Shown in pieces: positions 34,779 through 42,860 of a stretch of 64,000 bases of DNA. Positions within the stretch are counted from its first letter, which is position 1. Each line of letters opens with the position of its first letter. A program made the translations under genes and the position numbers. The stretch covers positions 186,001 to 250,000 of the forward strand of contig NZ_VLKY01000005.1 of NCBI RefSeq assembly GCF_007830155.1, read 5' to 3'. This DNA is from Pseudomonas duriflava (GTDB lineage Bacteria; Pseudomonadota; Gammaproteobacteria; Pseudomonadales; Pseudomonadaceae). The notes beneath the pieces were generated by a model. It was not told the DNA's origin. It did no database searches and saw nothing but the letters and a program-made list of their open reading frames with translations.

Positions 34779-35234
34779 CTATACCGCTCCATGTCCGGGA
34801 TAAGGCAAGGGCTCGTTCGACCACAGGCTACGCAGGTCAAACGGCAATCGTGTCGCGAACTCTGCTACGGTTTCGGCCGGTATTCGCTTACACATTACTT
34901 CGATCGACGCCTTCACAGCGCGTTCGACTGTAATCCCAACGTTGCGGAACACCGTATCCTGGAGCGCGCTTAGAAAATCGGCACGATTCGCAGCCGGACG
35001 GGGAGCAGTCGGACGCCAGTTCTCGAACAAGGCCCCTTTCAGAGGAATCGGCAGGCACTTGGCTAGATGTGCTACCTGCTCGGGTTCGAGTTGTCGCCGC
35101 ACCGCCTGCAAGGTGCATTGCAGAGCTGTCATCGCCAAACGCGGGTTATGGGTCCCCATGCGCTCATCGACCTCGTTGATCCATTGTAGGGCCTGTTTGA
35201 CTGACTGATCCAGCGGCTCGACATTGATTTGCAT
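34779..35234 (-). CDS. DUF2267 protein B
   Basis: 151 residues (start MQINVEPLDQSVKQALQWIN) forming a DUF2267 all-helical domain with internal duplication: an N-terminal half LAMTALQCTLQAVRRQLEPEQVAHLAKCLP and a C-terminal half similar to it. The frame is open to 35396, but the ATG at 35234 has GGAGAAG upstream and begins 1 nt after the upstream gene's stop, so the two are coupled. The function of DUF2267 is unknown; such genes often sit with phosphoribosyltransferase and stress genes, as here. Confidence 0.85.
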   Translation of the reverse strand: MQINVEPLDQSVKQALQWINEVDERMGTHNPRLAMTALQCTLQAVRRQLEPEQVAHLAKCLPIPLKGALFENWRPTAPRPAANRADFLSALQDTVFRNVGITVERAVKASIEVMCKRIPAETVAEFATRLPFDLRSLWSNEPLPYPGHGAV

Positions 35235-35235
35235 A

Positions 35236-35697
35236 TTACGCTTCTCCCTCCCGAGTGCCCGGCACATCGGTTTCTTCAGGCCATAGGCTGCGCAGCGGCA
35301 TAGGGAACAACCCTGCCACTTTTGCCACTTCGTTTGGATCGATTCGTTCGTACAGAACCCGCAGTACCGCCTTGGTGGCTTTTGCTGGGTCGGCATCTAC
35401 GGTTGGGGAAATAAGGCTGCTTACCTTCTTTAGAAATGCATCGCGGGTCTCTTCCTGCGTCGGTGTGCCGTGCGGGTGGAAATTTTCATAGAAGATGCCT
35501 CGAATCATTAGCGGCAACTGAGCCGCCAAATGGGCTGCATTGTCGATACCAATGCGATCACGCACCGCCATCAGCACGGCGCGCAGGGCCTGATAAGCCG
35601 TTTGCCGGTCCGGCGCCCCCATGTGCGTAGCGATATCGTCCAGCCACAGATTAGTTTGCTGAATACTCCGATCCAGCACCTCGACACTAGATGTCAT
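35236..35697 (-). CDS. DUF2267 protein A
   Basis: 153 residues (start MTSSVEVLDRSIQQTNLWLD), a paralogue of the next gene with the same helical repeat (QTAYQALRAVLMAVRDRIGIDNAAHLAAQLP and VLRVLYERIDPNEVAKVAGLFP) and the same end LRSLWPEE. The ATG at 35697 has a near-perfect ribosome site (GAGGAGG, 6-nt spacer), which decides the start against the longer open frame to 35751. First gene of a two-gene unit divergent from the esterase/phosphoribosyltransferase pair. The divergent promoter gap is 217 nt. Confidence 0.87.
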   Translation of the reverse strand: MTSSVEVLDRSIQQTNLWLDDIATHMGAPDRQTAYQALRAVLMAVRDRIGIDNAAHLAAQLPLMIRGIFYENFHPHGTPTQEETRDAFLKKVSSLISPTVDADPAKATKAVLRVLYERIDPNEVAKVAGLFPMPLRSLWPEETDVPGTREGEA

Positions 35698-35914
35698 AGA
35701 GATCCTCCTCAAATGACGGGGTGAATCCGGTTGACCGTGCCCTGCCACCAATGTCGCAGCGAAGCGGTACGTGTACCGATAATCGGCGGCTTCCTAACCA
35801 AAGCCTTTCGACTGGAACATCACAGCGCCTACCAGAGTCTTCAGACTATGCATGACGTCATCAATAGCCCACGGAAAAGGGCGCTGTATCTCCTTTTCCA
35901 TGAGGTAGATCGCC

Positions 35915-37279
35915 ATGGTTCTGAATGCGAAAGAACGGCTGCAACGTTTTCTGCATCGCTCGACGGAACACGCTGAAGACGATATTCCCAACCTGCTGCG
36001 TCAATACGCCGAGCCCCTGCCCCCGCTCGACTCAAGCGAGTTCGGCGAACTGTTCGACCGTTATGGCGATGCCCGAGTCGTGCTGATTGGCGAGGCCAGC
36101 CACGGCACGAGCGACTTTTACCAGGCACGCGCTGCCATTACCCGGCGACTGATCGAGCGGCACGGCTTCAACATTGTGGCGGCTGAAGCGGATTGGCCCG
36201 ATGCCAGTCAGATCGATCGGTACGTGCGAAGACTTGGGCCTTCCGCCTGGAAGGAAAAGGCCTTTACCCGTTTTCCAACTTGGATGTGGCGCAACACGGA
36301 CATGGACGCCTTTGTCCGCTGGCTGCATGCACACAACAGTGCTCTCTCACCTGATCAACGGATCGAATTTCGTGGCCTGGATGTGTATAGCCTACGCAAC
36401 TCTATTTCAGAAGTGCTGCGCTATCTGGAGGAGACCGACCCTGCGTTGGCCAAACAGGCGCGTGAACGCTATAGCTGCCTTTCCCGCTGGCAGGATGAGC
36501 CAGCCCTTTATGGTCATCTCGTCGAGCGTGCCGGCAAGGACTCGTGCGAAGATGCAGTCGTTGCACAATTGAATACCTTACTTTCCGAACGGCTCTCGCT
36601 GTTCGTCAACGACGGCGAAGCGTTCTTTAATGCCCAACAGAATGCCCGCGTCGTGCGGGCGGCCGAGCAGTACTACCGCGCTATGTACCGCGGCTCTGTC
36701 GCCTCCTGGAACCTGCGTGACCGCCATATGTTCGACACTCTTCAAGCCCTGCTGGACCATCGCGGCCCTAAGGCAAAAGCAGTCGTCTGGGCGCACAATT
36801 CACATATTGGTAATGCCGATGCAACGGCGATGGGCTGGCGTGGCGAATTCAACATCGGCCAACTCTGCCGCAGCGCCTACGATCGGCAGGCGGTTCTCAT
36901 TGGCATGGGCACGGATAGAGGCCAGGTGGCCGCTGCGGATGATTGGGATGGTGACATGCGTATCAAGACGGTACGCCCGTCGCGTACCGACAGCTGGGAG
37001 CACCGTTTTCGCCAGGCAGGAATACCGGCCTCGCTGACCGACTGGCGCGACCCACGCCGCGAGGAGCTTCGCGAGGGGTTGAGTGAGCTATTCCTCAATC
37101 GCGCCATTGGCGTCATCTACCGCCCCGAGACCGAACGGATGAGCCATTATTTCGAAACGGTACTGGCGGATCAGTTTGACGCCTTTATCTGGATCGAGGA
37201 AACCCGAGCGGTTACGCCGCTTGAGCAGGACGGGGCCGTTGACCATCAAGAAGATGACACCTACCCCTTCGGCCTCTAA
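35915..37279 (+). CDS. Erythromycin-esterase-like protein
   Basis: 454 residues of the Ere family. The signature GEASHGTSDFYQARAAITRRL carries the catalytic His, and NIVAAEADWPDASQID an essential acidic pair. WAHNSHIGNADATAMGWRGE holds the second conserved His cluster. The chromosomal members of this family next to phosphoribosyltransferase genes are not proven macrolide esterases, so the resistance role is doubtful. The downstream phosphoribosyltransferase starts 2 nt after the stop. The start at 35915 overlaps no other gene. Confidence 0.85.
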   Translation: MVLNAKERLQRFLHRSTEHAEDDIPNLLRQYAEPLPPLDSSEFGELFDRYGDARVVLIGEASHGTSDFYQARAAITRRLIERHGFNIVAAEADWPDASQIDRYVRRLGPSAWKEKAFTRFPTWMWRNTDMDAFVRWLHAHNSALSPDQRIEFRGLDVYSLRNSISEVLRYLEETDPALAKQARERYSCLSRWQDEPALYGHLVERAGKDSCEDAVVAQLNTLLSERLSLFVNDGEAFFNAQQNARVVRAAEQYYRAMYRGSVASWNLRDRHMFDTLQALLDHRGPKAKAVVWAHNSHIGNADATAMGWRGEFNIGQLCRSAYDRQAVLIGMGTDRGQVAAADDWDGDMRIKTVRPSRTDSWEHRFRQAGIPASLTDWRDPRREELREGLSELFLNRAIGVIYRPETERMSHYFETVLADQFDAFIWIEETRAVTPLEQDGAVDHQEDDTYPFGL

Positions 37280-37281
37280 CA

Positions 37282-37947
37282 ATGGCCGGTTTTCGTAACC
37301 GCCAGGAGGCTGGCCGGGCGCTTCTGGAAGCCTTGCGACCGCATATCACGGGTACGCCGATCATCCTGGCCCTCCCGCGTGGTGGTGTACCAGTGGCCTA
37401 TGAGATAGCCCATGCTCTTGCCGCACCGCTGGATGTGGTCCTGGTCCGAAAGATTGGCGCGCCTCATAACCAGGAGTTCGGTATAGGCGCCATCGTAGAC
37501 GGCAATCCGCCCCATTGGGTTGCCGACCAGTCGGCCTTTACTTATTTTAAAGCCTCAACCGCTTGGTTCGAGGCAGAAAAAGAGCGTCAGCTTCGGGAAA
37601 TCGAGCGGCGACGCCGCCGGTATTGTGGTGATCGTCCGCCGGTTTCGATTACAGACCGTCAGGTCATCGTTGTAGACGATGGAGTCGCTACCGGCAATAC
37701 GGCGCGGGTTGTTCTGGAAGCCCTGGCGAAAGCACAGCCCGCCCGCCTGCTCTTCGCAGCACCGGTTGGCCCACGGGAAACGTTGGATACATTACGCCCG
37801 CTGGCGGATAAGGTGGTCTGTCTGCTCATGCCCGAACCGTTTTATGCCGTTGGTATGCATTACGATGATTTCGAGCAGACCTCCGATGAAGAGGTCATCA
37901 CTCTACTCGCCCAGGCTCGGGAATCGCACCCCTCCGCAGGATCGTAG
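37282..37947 (+). CDS. Phosphoribosyltransferase-like protein
   Basis: 221 residues of the type I PRTase fold. The PRPP loop is VIVVDDGVATGNTA (about 129-142). The N-terminal part LALPRGGVPVAYEIAHALAAPLDVVLVRKIGAP and the hood loop match the group of stand-alone PRTases found beside Ere-like genes. It starts 2 nt after the esterase stop, so the two are co-translated. A base substrate is unknown; purine salvage is not supported because the usual hpt/apt signatures are missing. Confidence 0.88.
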   Translation: MAGFRNRQEAGRALLEALRPHITGTPIILALPRGGVPVAYEIAHALAAPLDVVLVRKIGAPHNQEFGIGAIVDGNPPHWVADQSAFTYFKASTAWFEAEKERQLREIERRRRRYCGDRPPVSITDRQVIVVDDGVATGNTARVVLEALAKAQPARLLFAAPVGPRETLDTLRPLADKVVCLLMPEPFYAVGMHYDDFEQTSDEEVITLLAQARESHPSAGS

Positions 37948-37977
37948 GCGCGACGGCTTTCTGCGCCTGAACGGTCA

Positions 37978-39051
37978 TTAACGACGCGGAGCACCTACTG
38001 CATTGACATAGGTCGCGTAGAGCGATTGCCCTCCCGTAATAAACAACCGGTTACCCTTGGCGCCACCGAATTCCACGTTGGAAACAGTTTCCGGCAAGTG
38101 CAGAGTCGCCAGCGGCTTACCTTCGGGCGAGAAAACCCGAACACTGTTCTGCAAGGCATCACCAGCCCAACTGCACCAGAGGTTGCCTTCGCTGTCACAG
38201 CGGAAACCGTCAATTACACCACCCTCTTTCGCGTCAATCAGCACCCGGCCATTACTCAGACTGCCGTTCTCGCCAATATTGAAAACACGCAGGTGCAGCG
38301 GCTTGCCTGCTTCACCCCCGCCAGCTGTATCACTGACATACAAGCGCTTTTCATCTGGTGACAATGCAATACCGTTGGGTCGCTGAAAGTCGCCCGTCAC
38401 TACCCTGGCGTCACCGGTGTTCGGATCGATGCGATAAACATTGGTTGGCAGTTCGAATTCAGCCTTATGTCCCTCATAAGCGCCCAGGATGCCGTACCCC
38501 GGATCGGTGAACCACACCGCACCATCGGAGGAGACCACCGCATCGTTGGGCGCATTGAGCTTCTTGCCCTGGAACGTATCCAGCAGCACGGTAGTGCTGC
38601 CGTCGTACTCCAGGCGAGTGACCCGTCGGGTGTCGTGCTCGCAACTGATCAACCGGCCCTGGCGGTCACGGGTATGACCGTTGGCATTGTTGGACTGAGC
38701 ATTGAATACCGTGACCCGGCCGTCGTCCTCCGTCCAGCGCAAGACACGGGCGGTGGGGATATCACTGAACAACAGACAGCGCCAATCCGCCATCCAGACC
38801 GGTCCTTCCGTCCAGCGTCCTCCGCTCCACAAACGTTCGACCATGGCGTTGCCCAGCCGACCTTTAAACGCAGCATCATGCACCTCCCAGGCAGGGTCGG
38901 GCATGACAATGGCGGGCCTGCCATTCCAGTCCCGCTTAAGGCCGAAGGGGTCATCAGCCGCAGCCGTTGTTGCCGCCAGCGTACTCCCAGTGGCTAACGC
39001 TGCGGCAGAAGCCAAGGAGGCCGTAAGAAATTCTCGACGAGCAAAAGACAT
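37978..39051 (-). CDS. Tat-exported SMP-30/gluconolactonase-family protein
   Basis: 357 residues. A twin-arginine signal (SFARREFLTASLASAAALATG) exports the folded protein. The six-bladed beta-propeller of the SMP-30/LRE family follows. Metal-binding candidates are the Glu of RWTEGPVW, the Asn of LNAPNDAVV and of QRPNGIALSPD, and the Asp of VIDGFRCDSEGN. The ATG at 39051 has AAGGAAC upstream and starts the Tat signal exactly; the frame is open to 39114. Predicted periplasmic lactonase; the sugar lactone is unknown. It converges with the PRTase gene. Confidence 0.9.
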   Translation of the reverse strand: MSFARREFLTASLASAAALATGSTLAATTAAADDPFGLKRDWNGRPAIVMPDPAWEVHDAAFKGRLGNAMVERLWSGGRWTEGPVWMADWRCLLFSDIPTARVLRWTEDDGRVTVFNAQSNNANGHTRDRQGRLISCEHDTRRVTRLEYDGSTTVLLDTFQGKKLNAPNDAVVSSDGAVWFTDPGYGILGAYEGHKAEFELPTNVYRIDPNTGDARVVTGDFQRPNGIALSPDEKRLYVSDTAGGGEAGKPLHLRVFNIGENGSLSNGRVLIDAKEGGVIDGFRCDSEGNLWCSWAGDALQNSVRVFSPEGKPLATLHLPETVSNVEFGGAKGNRLFITGGQSLYATYVNAVGAPRR

Positions 39052-39197
39052 GACATGTTCCTTGTTGTAGTTGTTAGCGAACATCAGACCTGACACGTAA
39101 TAGCAAGATGCCATAGAATAGTCTGACTATTGAACTTTACAACACTAACCGGAAGACGTCATGCCGCGCAGGGGAAAGCCGAATCGTTTGGCCTGAA

Positions 39198-39317
39198 ACG
39201 CAAGAACCCCGCCGAAGCGGGGTTCTTGTTGACCGGACTCAATATCCTTATCGAGGTGCCATCCTGGCGCGGTCATCATCCTTGACCTGAGAGGAGCACA
39301 TCCTGTGCTCTGTCCGA
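39198..39317 (-). ncRNA. Rsm-type regulatory small RNA, copy 2
   Basis: About 120 nt on the minus strand. AGGA-bearing hairpins in order: GAGCAC-AGGAT-GTGCTC, GGTCA-AGGATGA-TGACC, GCC-AGGAT-GGC, and CTCGAT-AAGGAT-ATTGAG (one G-U pair). It ends in a 12-bp terminator-like stem (CAAGAACCCCGC-TTCG-loop, 39201-39228) without a long T-run. Same hairpin order and 3' stem as copy 3. Expected to bind RsmA/RsmE and relieve their repression. It lies just downstream of crcB, whose 3' end abuts the upstream box. Confidence 0.78.
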
Positions 39318-39388
39318 TGTGTGTAGATTACGTACCTCTCCCGCTGCGCAACAGAGCGGAACACTGTAAGCGCGTGTAAGCCTTTTGC
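39318..39388 (-). promoter_or_regulatory. Promoter of Rsm-type sRNA copy 2
   Basis: On the minus strand GCAAAAGGCTTACA (39375-39388) is followed by a second CTTACA (39365-39370) and, about 35 nt on, by the -10 candidate TAATCT (39325-39330) inside ACGTAATCTACACACATC. The duplicated CTTACA half-site resembles the GacA-binding half-site. Confidence 0.55.
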
Positions 39389-39410
39389 CATAGGCAGCGT
39401 CTGATCTCAG

Positions 39411-39794
39411 TCAGCGTGTACTGAAGAGTTGAAAAGTTAGCATACCGGCGCCCGTCATCATCAGCGAGCCGCAGACATGCACGGCAATGGCCCCCAAGGC
39501 CCAGGCGATCCGGCCCTGTTGAAGCAAGGCAACAACCTCGGCTGAAAACGTCGAAAAGGTGGTAAGCCCCCCACAAAAGCCGGTCACGATGAGCAGCCGC
39601 CATTCAGGACTAAGCGAAGGCGTCGCGGCAAAGAAGGCAAGCGCCAAGCCAATGACATATCCCCCGATCAGGTTGGCTGCGAGCGTCCCAGGCGGTACAA
39701 AGGGAAGCAGAGCATTCAGACGCAGCCCGAGAAACCAACGGAGCACTGCACCTGCCGCCGCACCCAGGGCAATCGCCAGTACGGTTTTCAGCAT
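39411..39794 (-). CDS. crcB: Fluoride-exporting channel CrcB/Fluc
   Basis: 127-residue four-helix membrane protein that functions as a dual-topology dimer exporting fluoride. The signature [16 protein letters not shown] and the conserved Asn in [12 protein letters not shown] are present. I start at the ATG 39794, with GGAG 10 nt upstream, not at the TTG two codons earlier. I looked for a fluoride riboswitch in the 500 nt upstream and did not find one. The gene is flanked on both sides by Rsm-type sRNA genes in the same orientation. Confidence 0.92.
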   Translation of the reverse strand: MLKTVLAIALGAAAGAVLRWFLGLRLNALLPFVPPGTLAANLIGGYVIGLALAFFAATPSLSPEWRLLIVTGFCGGLTTFSTFSAEVVALLQQGRIAWALGAIAVHVCGSLMMTGAGMLTFQLFSTR

Positions 39795-40039
39795 GGCCAA
39801 TACTCCTGCCTTATTGAGTAGTTATCTGAGAGGGGCGGGTCTAGTTCAAGAAAGAAGCAACAACACAGCATGATCGCATCCTGATCGTTCAGAGCGCACC
39901 TACGCGCCCAGATAAAGGGGTGGCATAGGCATCATCAGCACGGGGCGATTAGAAGGGGGAAGGCCATCTCCCAGGCGGTACGGTAGCATGCTTGCGATTG
40001 AAGTAAAGACCAGGCGAATCGATCATACCGCGGCCCAAA

Positions 40040-40159
40040 CGCAAGAACCCCGCCGAAGCGGGGTTCTTGTTGACCTGACTCGACGTCCTTGCCGAGTGCC
40101 ATCCTGGCGTGGTCATCATCCTTGATCTGCTCAGGGCGCTTCCTGCGCCGCTGTCCGAT
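40040..40159 (-). ncRNA. Rsm-type regulatory small RNA, copy 3
   Basis: About 120 nt on the minus strand, closely similar to copy 2. Hairpins: GGCGC-AGGAA-GCGCC (nearly identical to a hairpin I recall from P. aeruginosa RsmY), ATCA-AGGA-TGAT, GCC-AGGAT-GGC and CTCG-N10-CGAG around AAGGA, plus GGA close to the 5' end. It terminates in the same 12-bp stem as copy 2 (40042-40069). No protein frame fits. Predicted RsmA/RsmE sponge under GacA control. Confidence 0.8.
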
Positions 40160-40229
40160 GTGTGTAGAGTACGCACCTTGCCATGTAAGCAACAGAGCTT
40201 ATCGCCGGAGCATCGTGTAAGCCTTTTGC
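40160..40229 (-). promoter_or_regulatory. Promoter of Rsm-type sRNA copy 3
   Basis: GCAAAAGGCTTACA at 40216-40229 (minus) and a degenerate TGTAAG-N8-CTTATC at 40184-40203. The -10 candidate TACTCT (40166-40171) is in the shared context GCGTACTCTACACACATCGG. The spacing from box to start is about 56 nt, as in copy 2. Confidence 0.55.
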
Positions 40230-40319
40230 TATAGCCCACGTACGCGTATCGTTTCGAAGGGATATCCGTTACCCCGAAAGGTCTATTGAAAATACCCCGC
40301 CGTGTTGCAGGAGAACGCC

Positions 40320-40652
40320 ATGCCTATGAATACGCTTTACGCTGACAAAGAGCCGACCCGTGCTGAAGTCGATGCCTTGCCCGGTGCTACAGTCATCGAG
40401 TTTGGTGCCCCCTGGTGCGGCTTCTGCCGTGCTGCACAGCCGCTTATCGAGCAGGCCTTTGAGACCCATGAAGAGGTGCGGCACCTCAAGATCGAAGATG
40501 GCAGCGGCCGCCCGCTGGGTCGCTCGTTCCGGGTAAAACTATGGCCAACCTTGATTTTTTTCCGCGATGCTCAGGAAGTGGGACGGGTGGTACGCCCCGG
40601 CAGAGTAGACGAGATTCGCAAAGGGTTGGCACAAATTGATCAACCCGCTTAA
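40320..40652 (+). CDS. Thioredoxin-family protein
   Basis: 110-residue single thioredoxin fold with active site WCGFC (APWCGFCRAAQP) instead of WCGPC. The cis-proline is in KLWPTLIFF. No signal peptide, so cytoplasmic. The ATG at 40320 has AGGAG 7 nt upstream; the frame opens 6 codons earlier at a TTG without a ribosome site. Possible roles are thiol reduction or low-molecular disulfide exchange. Monocistronic. Confidence 0.9.
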   Translation: MPMNTLYADKEPTRAEVDALPGATVIEFGAPWCGFCRAAQPLIEQAFETHEEVRHLKIEDGSGRPLGRSFRVKLWPTLIFFRDAQEVGRVVRPGRVDEIRKGLAQIDQPA

Positions 40653-40691
40653 GCCTTTGCAAATCGACATGCATGACCCAGGGCATCATGC

Positions 40692-41732
40692 CTAGTTCGA
40701 ACCTGGCGTAAGAGAGTCGATGAACTGGCGACGCAATGAGGATTCGGGATCAAGACGCAGCTCGTGGGCATTCACAACACCGCTTAGCCGAAGGGTAATA
40801 CCATCGTCCGGATCGGAAGGGTCATCCTGGTCAGTTAGCGTAGCCGCGAGGCCAGCGATGCCTTCCTTCAGCACGCCTAATACGCCTTCTTCTGCCATAT
40901 CCTTTTCCAACGACACAGTTTTCAGGCCCTCATAACGTGGTTTGGTATAGGCGGTAAAGCGACCGTCTTTTCCAACAACATGGGTACGGGACGTAAGCGT
41001 GCCCTGCTCCACATCAATACGGGCGTAGGCACGCAAAAAGTCATTGAAGGTATTTAAGGGCAGGTTATCAATGGCCGTATCCATCTCGAAGGATGGATAC
41101 GGAGAAAGCCCATTCAGTCTTAGATGAGTTGTCATCGCGCCTTTTCCCATCGGGGAGCCTGTCATCTCTGTTGTAGACCACAAGGAATCTTCAAGCCCCT
41201 CGGCATTGGCCAGGTTGCGTGTAGTCGACTGGATGTTATTGATGAAAAAGGTCACGGGGCGATTAGGATGCTTGTCGATCACACGCAGCGTGCCGTCAAT
41301 GATCTCCGAGTGGTTGGGCGCCAGCGGAGACAGGGAATCCACTTGCGCCAGCCAACGGGAGTCGATGCCCATCTGGCTGTGAGCCTCGTCATCTGCAAGA
41401 ACAAAAGTAAAGACCGGATGGTGCAGACGCGTCAACCCGACAGGCTTGCCCTCAGCCCATGCGCCCCACTGCGTCCAGCTCTCGACACGCTCGGTCTCGA
41501 AGAGGGGCTCAGGCACCGCCCCGTTGGCCTTTTCGATACGGACACCATGAAGCGTATATCCCCCTTTGAACAGATTGATATCTACATCAGCGACAGACGT
41601 GCGATAACCTGGAATCTTGTTCATTTGATGTTCTACATAGCGATGCACACCGAACGGTGCCAGCAGCCGTATCACCACCACGACCGCAAAAAGAATTAAA
41701 AGCGTTAGCGTAGTCTTGCTTAAACGTTTCAT
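40692..41732 (-). CDS. DUF748-type AsmA-like envelope protein
   Basis: 346 residues. An N-terminal membrane anchor (about 7-24, TTLTLLILFAVVVVIRLLAP) is followed by a periplasmic beta-rich domain of the DUF748/AsmA-like group (YRTSVADVDINLFKGGYTLHGVRI). The start at the ATG 41732 has GGGAA upstream and gives a normal anchor; the frame is open to 41846. Such proteins are linked to envelope assembly or lipid transport, but the role of this short form is unknown. Divergent from a quinone oxidoreductase gene. Confidence 0.8.
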   Translation of the reverse strand: MKRLSKTTLTLLILFAVVVVIRLLAPFGVHRYVEHQMNKIPGYRTSVADVDINLFKGGYTLHGVRIEKANGAVPEPLFETERVESWTQWGAWAEGKPVGLTRLHHPVFTFVLADDEAHSQMGIDSRWLAQVDSLSPLAPNHSEIIDGTLRVIDKHPNRPVTFFINNIQSTTRNLANAEGLEDSLWSTTEMTGSPMGKGAMTTHLRLNGLSPYPSFEMDTAIDNLPLNTFNDFLRAYARIDVEQGTLTSRTHVVGKDGRFTAYTKPRYEGLKTVSLEKDMAEEGVLGVLKEGIAGLAATLTDQDDPSDPDDGITLRLSGVVNAHELRLDPESSLRRQFIDSLTPGSN

Positions 41733-41877
41733 GCCGTTTCCCAAGCCGGTAAGGTAGCCCGCACGGGCAGATACCCATAAGACCGGCGTATGACGCCGAC
41801 TATCTGCTGGCCGGACGACTGGACTACCCGCCCTCGCCTCGGCCATACCACTCTTCTTACATTTAATGGAGATTTCG

Positions 41878-42813
41878 ATGAAAGCTGTCCAGATCCATAC
41901 CTACGGCGATGCGAGCGTCCTTCATTACGGAGAAGCGGAAAAACCGTCTCTGAATCCTGACGACATTCTCATCCGTGTTGTAGCCTCGTCAGTCAATCCG
42001 GTGGACTGGAAGATCCGCCGGGGATATCTGCAGGACATGCTGCCCTACCAGATGCCGTTGACCCTGGGGTGGGATGTTTCTGGCATCGTCGAAGAGGTCG
42101 GCGCCAATGTCACACGCTTCCAGGTGGGTGATGCTGTCTTTTCACGTCCTGATATCAAGCGTAACGGGACGTACGCCGAGTATGTGGCGGTGCGTGAAAG
42201 CGAGGCGGCCTACAAGCCCAGGACTGCCTCCCATGTAGCCTCAGCCTCGCTGCCGCTGGCTGGCATTACGGCCTGGGAAGTTATTGTGAATGCCAGCCAG
42301 ACCCAGCCCGGTCAGCGTGTGCTGATTCATGCTGCGTCGGGCGGTGTCGGGACTCTGGCCGTCCAGTTGGCCAAATGGCGCGGTGCCCATGTTATCGCAA
42401 CCACGTCCGAGAAAAACCGCAAGCTGGTAGAGTCCTTAGGCGCTGATGAGGTCATCGATTACACAACGCAGAATTTCCAGGATGTTGTGAAAAACGTGGA
42501 CGTAGTCTTCGATACCCTGGGTGGTGATGTACAAGAGGCGTCCTGGAGTGTGCTCAAGCCGGGCGGCATTCTGGTCTCTATTGTCGCTCCGCCGTCCGAG
42601 GACACCGCAAAGGCCCATGGCGTGCGCAGCGCTTTTGTTTTCATCGAACCGAACGCCGATATCCTGCGCCGCATGGCTGATCTGGTGGACAACGGCTTGC
42701 TACGCCCCGTCATCTTTGCCGAGTTCGCCTTGAAGGATATTGTCAAAGCCCATGAACTCAGCGAGTCCGGCCGCTCCGTAGGCAAGATCGTGATTCATGT
42801 AGGGCAGCCGTAA
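41878..42813 (+). CDS. Zinc-independent NADP-dependent oxidoreductase (quinone oxidoreductase-like MDR)
   Basis: 311-residue medium-chain dehydrogenase/reductase. GroES-like domain at about 1-120 (VQIHTYGDASVLHYGEAEKP, SSVNPVDWKIRRGY) and Rossmann domain with the nucleotide loop HAASGGVGTLAVQLAKW. No zinc-binding cysteines occur, as in quinone oxidoreductases. The ATG at 41878 is chosen because GGAG lies 6 nt upstream; an in-frame ATG 4 codons earlier overlaps that site. A terminator shared with the convergent GNAT gene follows. Confidence 0.9.
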   Translation: MKAVQIHTYGDASVLHYGEAEKPSLNPDDILIRVVASSVNPVDWKIRRGYLQDMLPYQMPLTLGWDVSGIVEEVGANVTRFQVGDAVFSRPDIKRNGTYAEYVAVRESEAAYKPRTASHVASASLPLAGITAWEVIVNASQTQPGQRVLIHAASGGVGTLAVQLAKWRGAHVIATTSEKNRKLVESLGADEVIDYTTQNFQDVVKNVDVVFDTLGGDVQEASWSVLKPGGILVSIVAPPSEDTAKAHGVRSAFVFIEPNADILRRMADLVDNGLLRPVIFAEFALKDIVKAHELSESGRSVGKIVIHVGQP

Positions 42814-42836
42814 GCCTAGCGGAACATGCCTTCGGG

Positions 42837-42860
42837 AACGCCAGGGCTATCCTGGCGTTT
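42837..42860. terminator. Bidirectional terminator
   Basis: 9-bp perfect stem aacgccagg / cctggcgtt with loop gctat between the convergent oxidoreductase and GNAT genes; it overlaps the last codons of the latter. Confidence 0.75.

Noticed and set aside
35236-35396. N-terminal extension of the second DUF2267 gene overlapping the first
   Set aside because: The extension is Cys/Arg-rich and only mirrors the upstream gene in another frame; the ATG at 35234 has its own ribosome site.
35915-37279. Macrolide-resistance gene
   Set aside because: The sequence is of the Ere family, but chromosomal members beside phosphoribosyltransferase genes are not shown to hydrolyse macrolides; no mobile-element context.
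39795-40039. Fluoride riboswitch upstream of crcB
   Set aside because: Searched for the conserved pseudoknot-type leader; nothing resembling it was visible before the crcB start.
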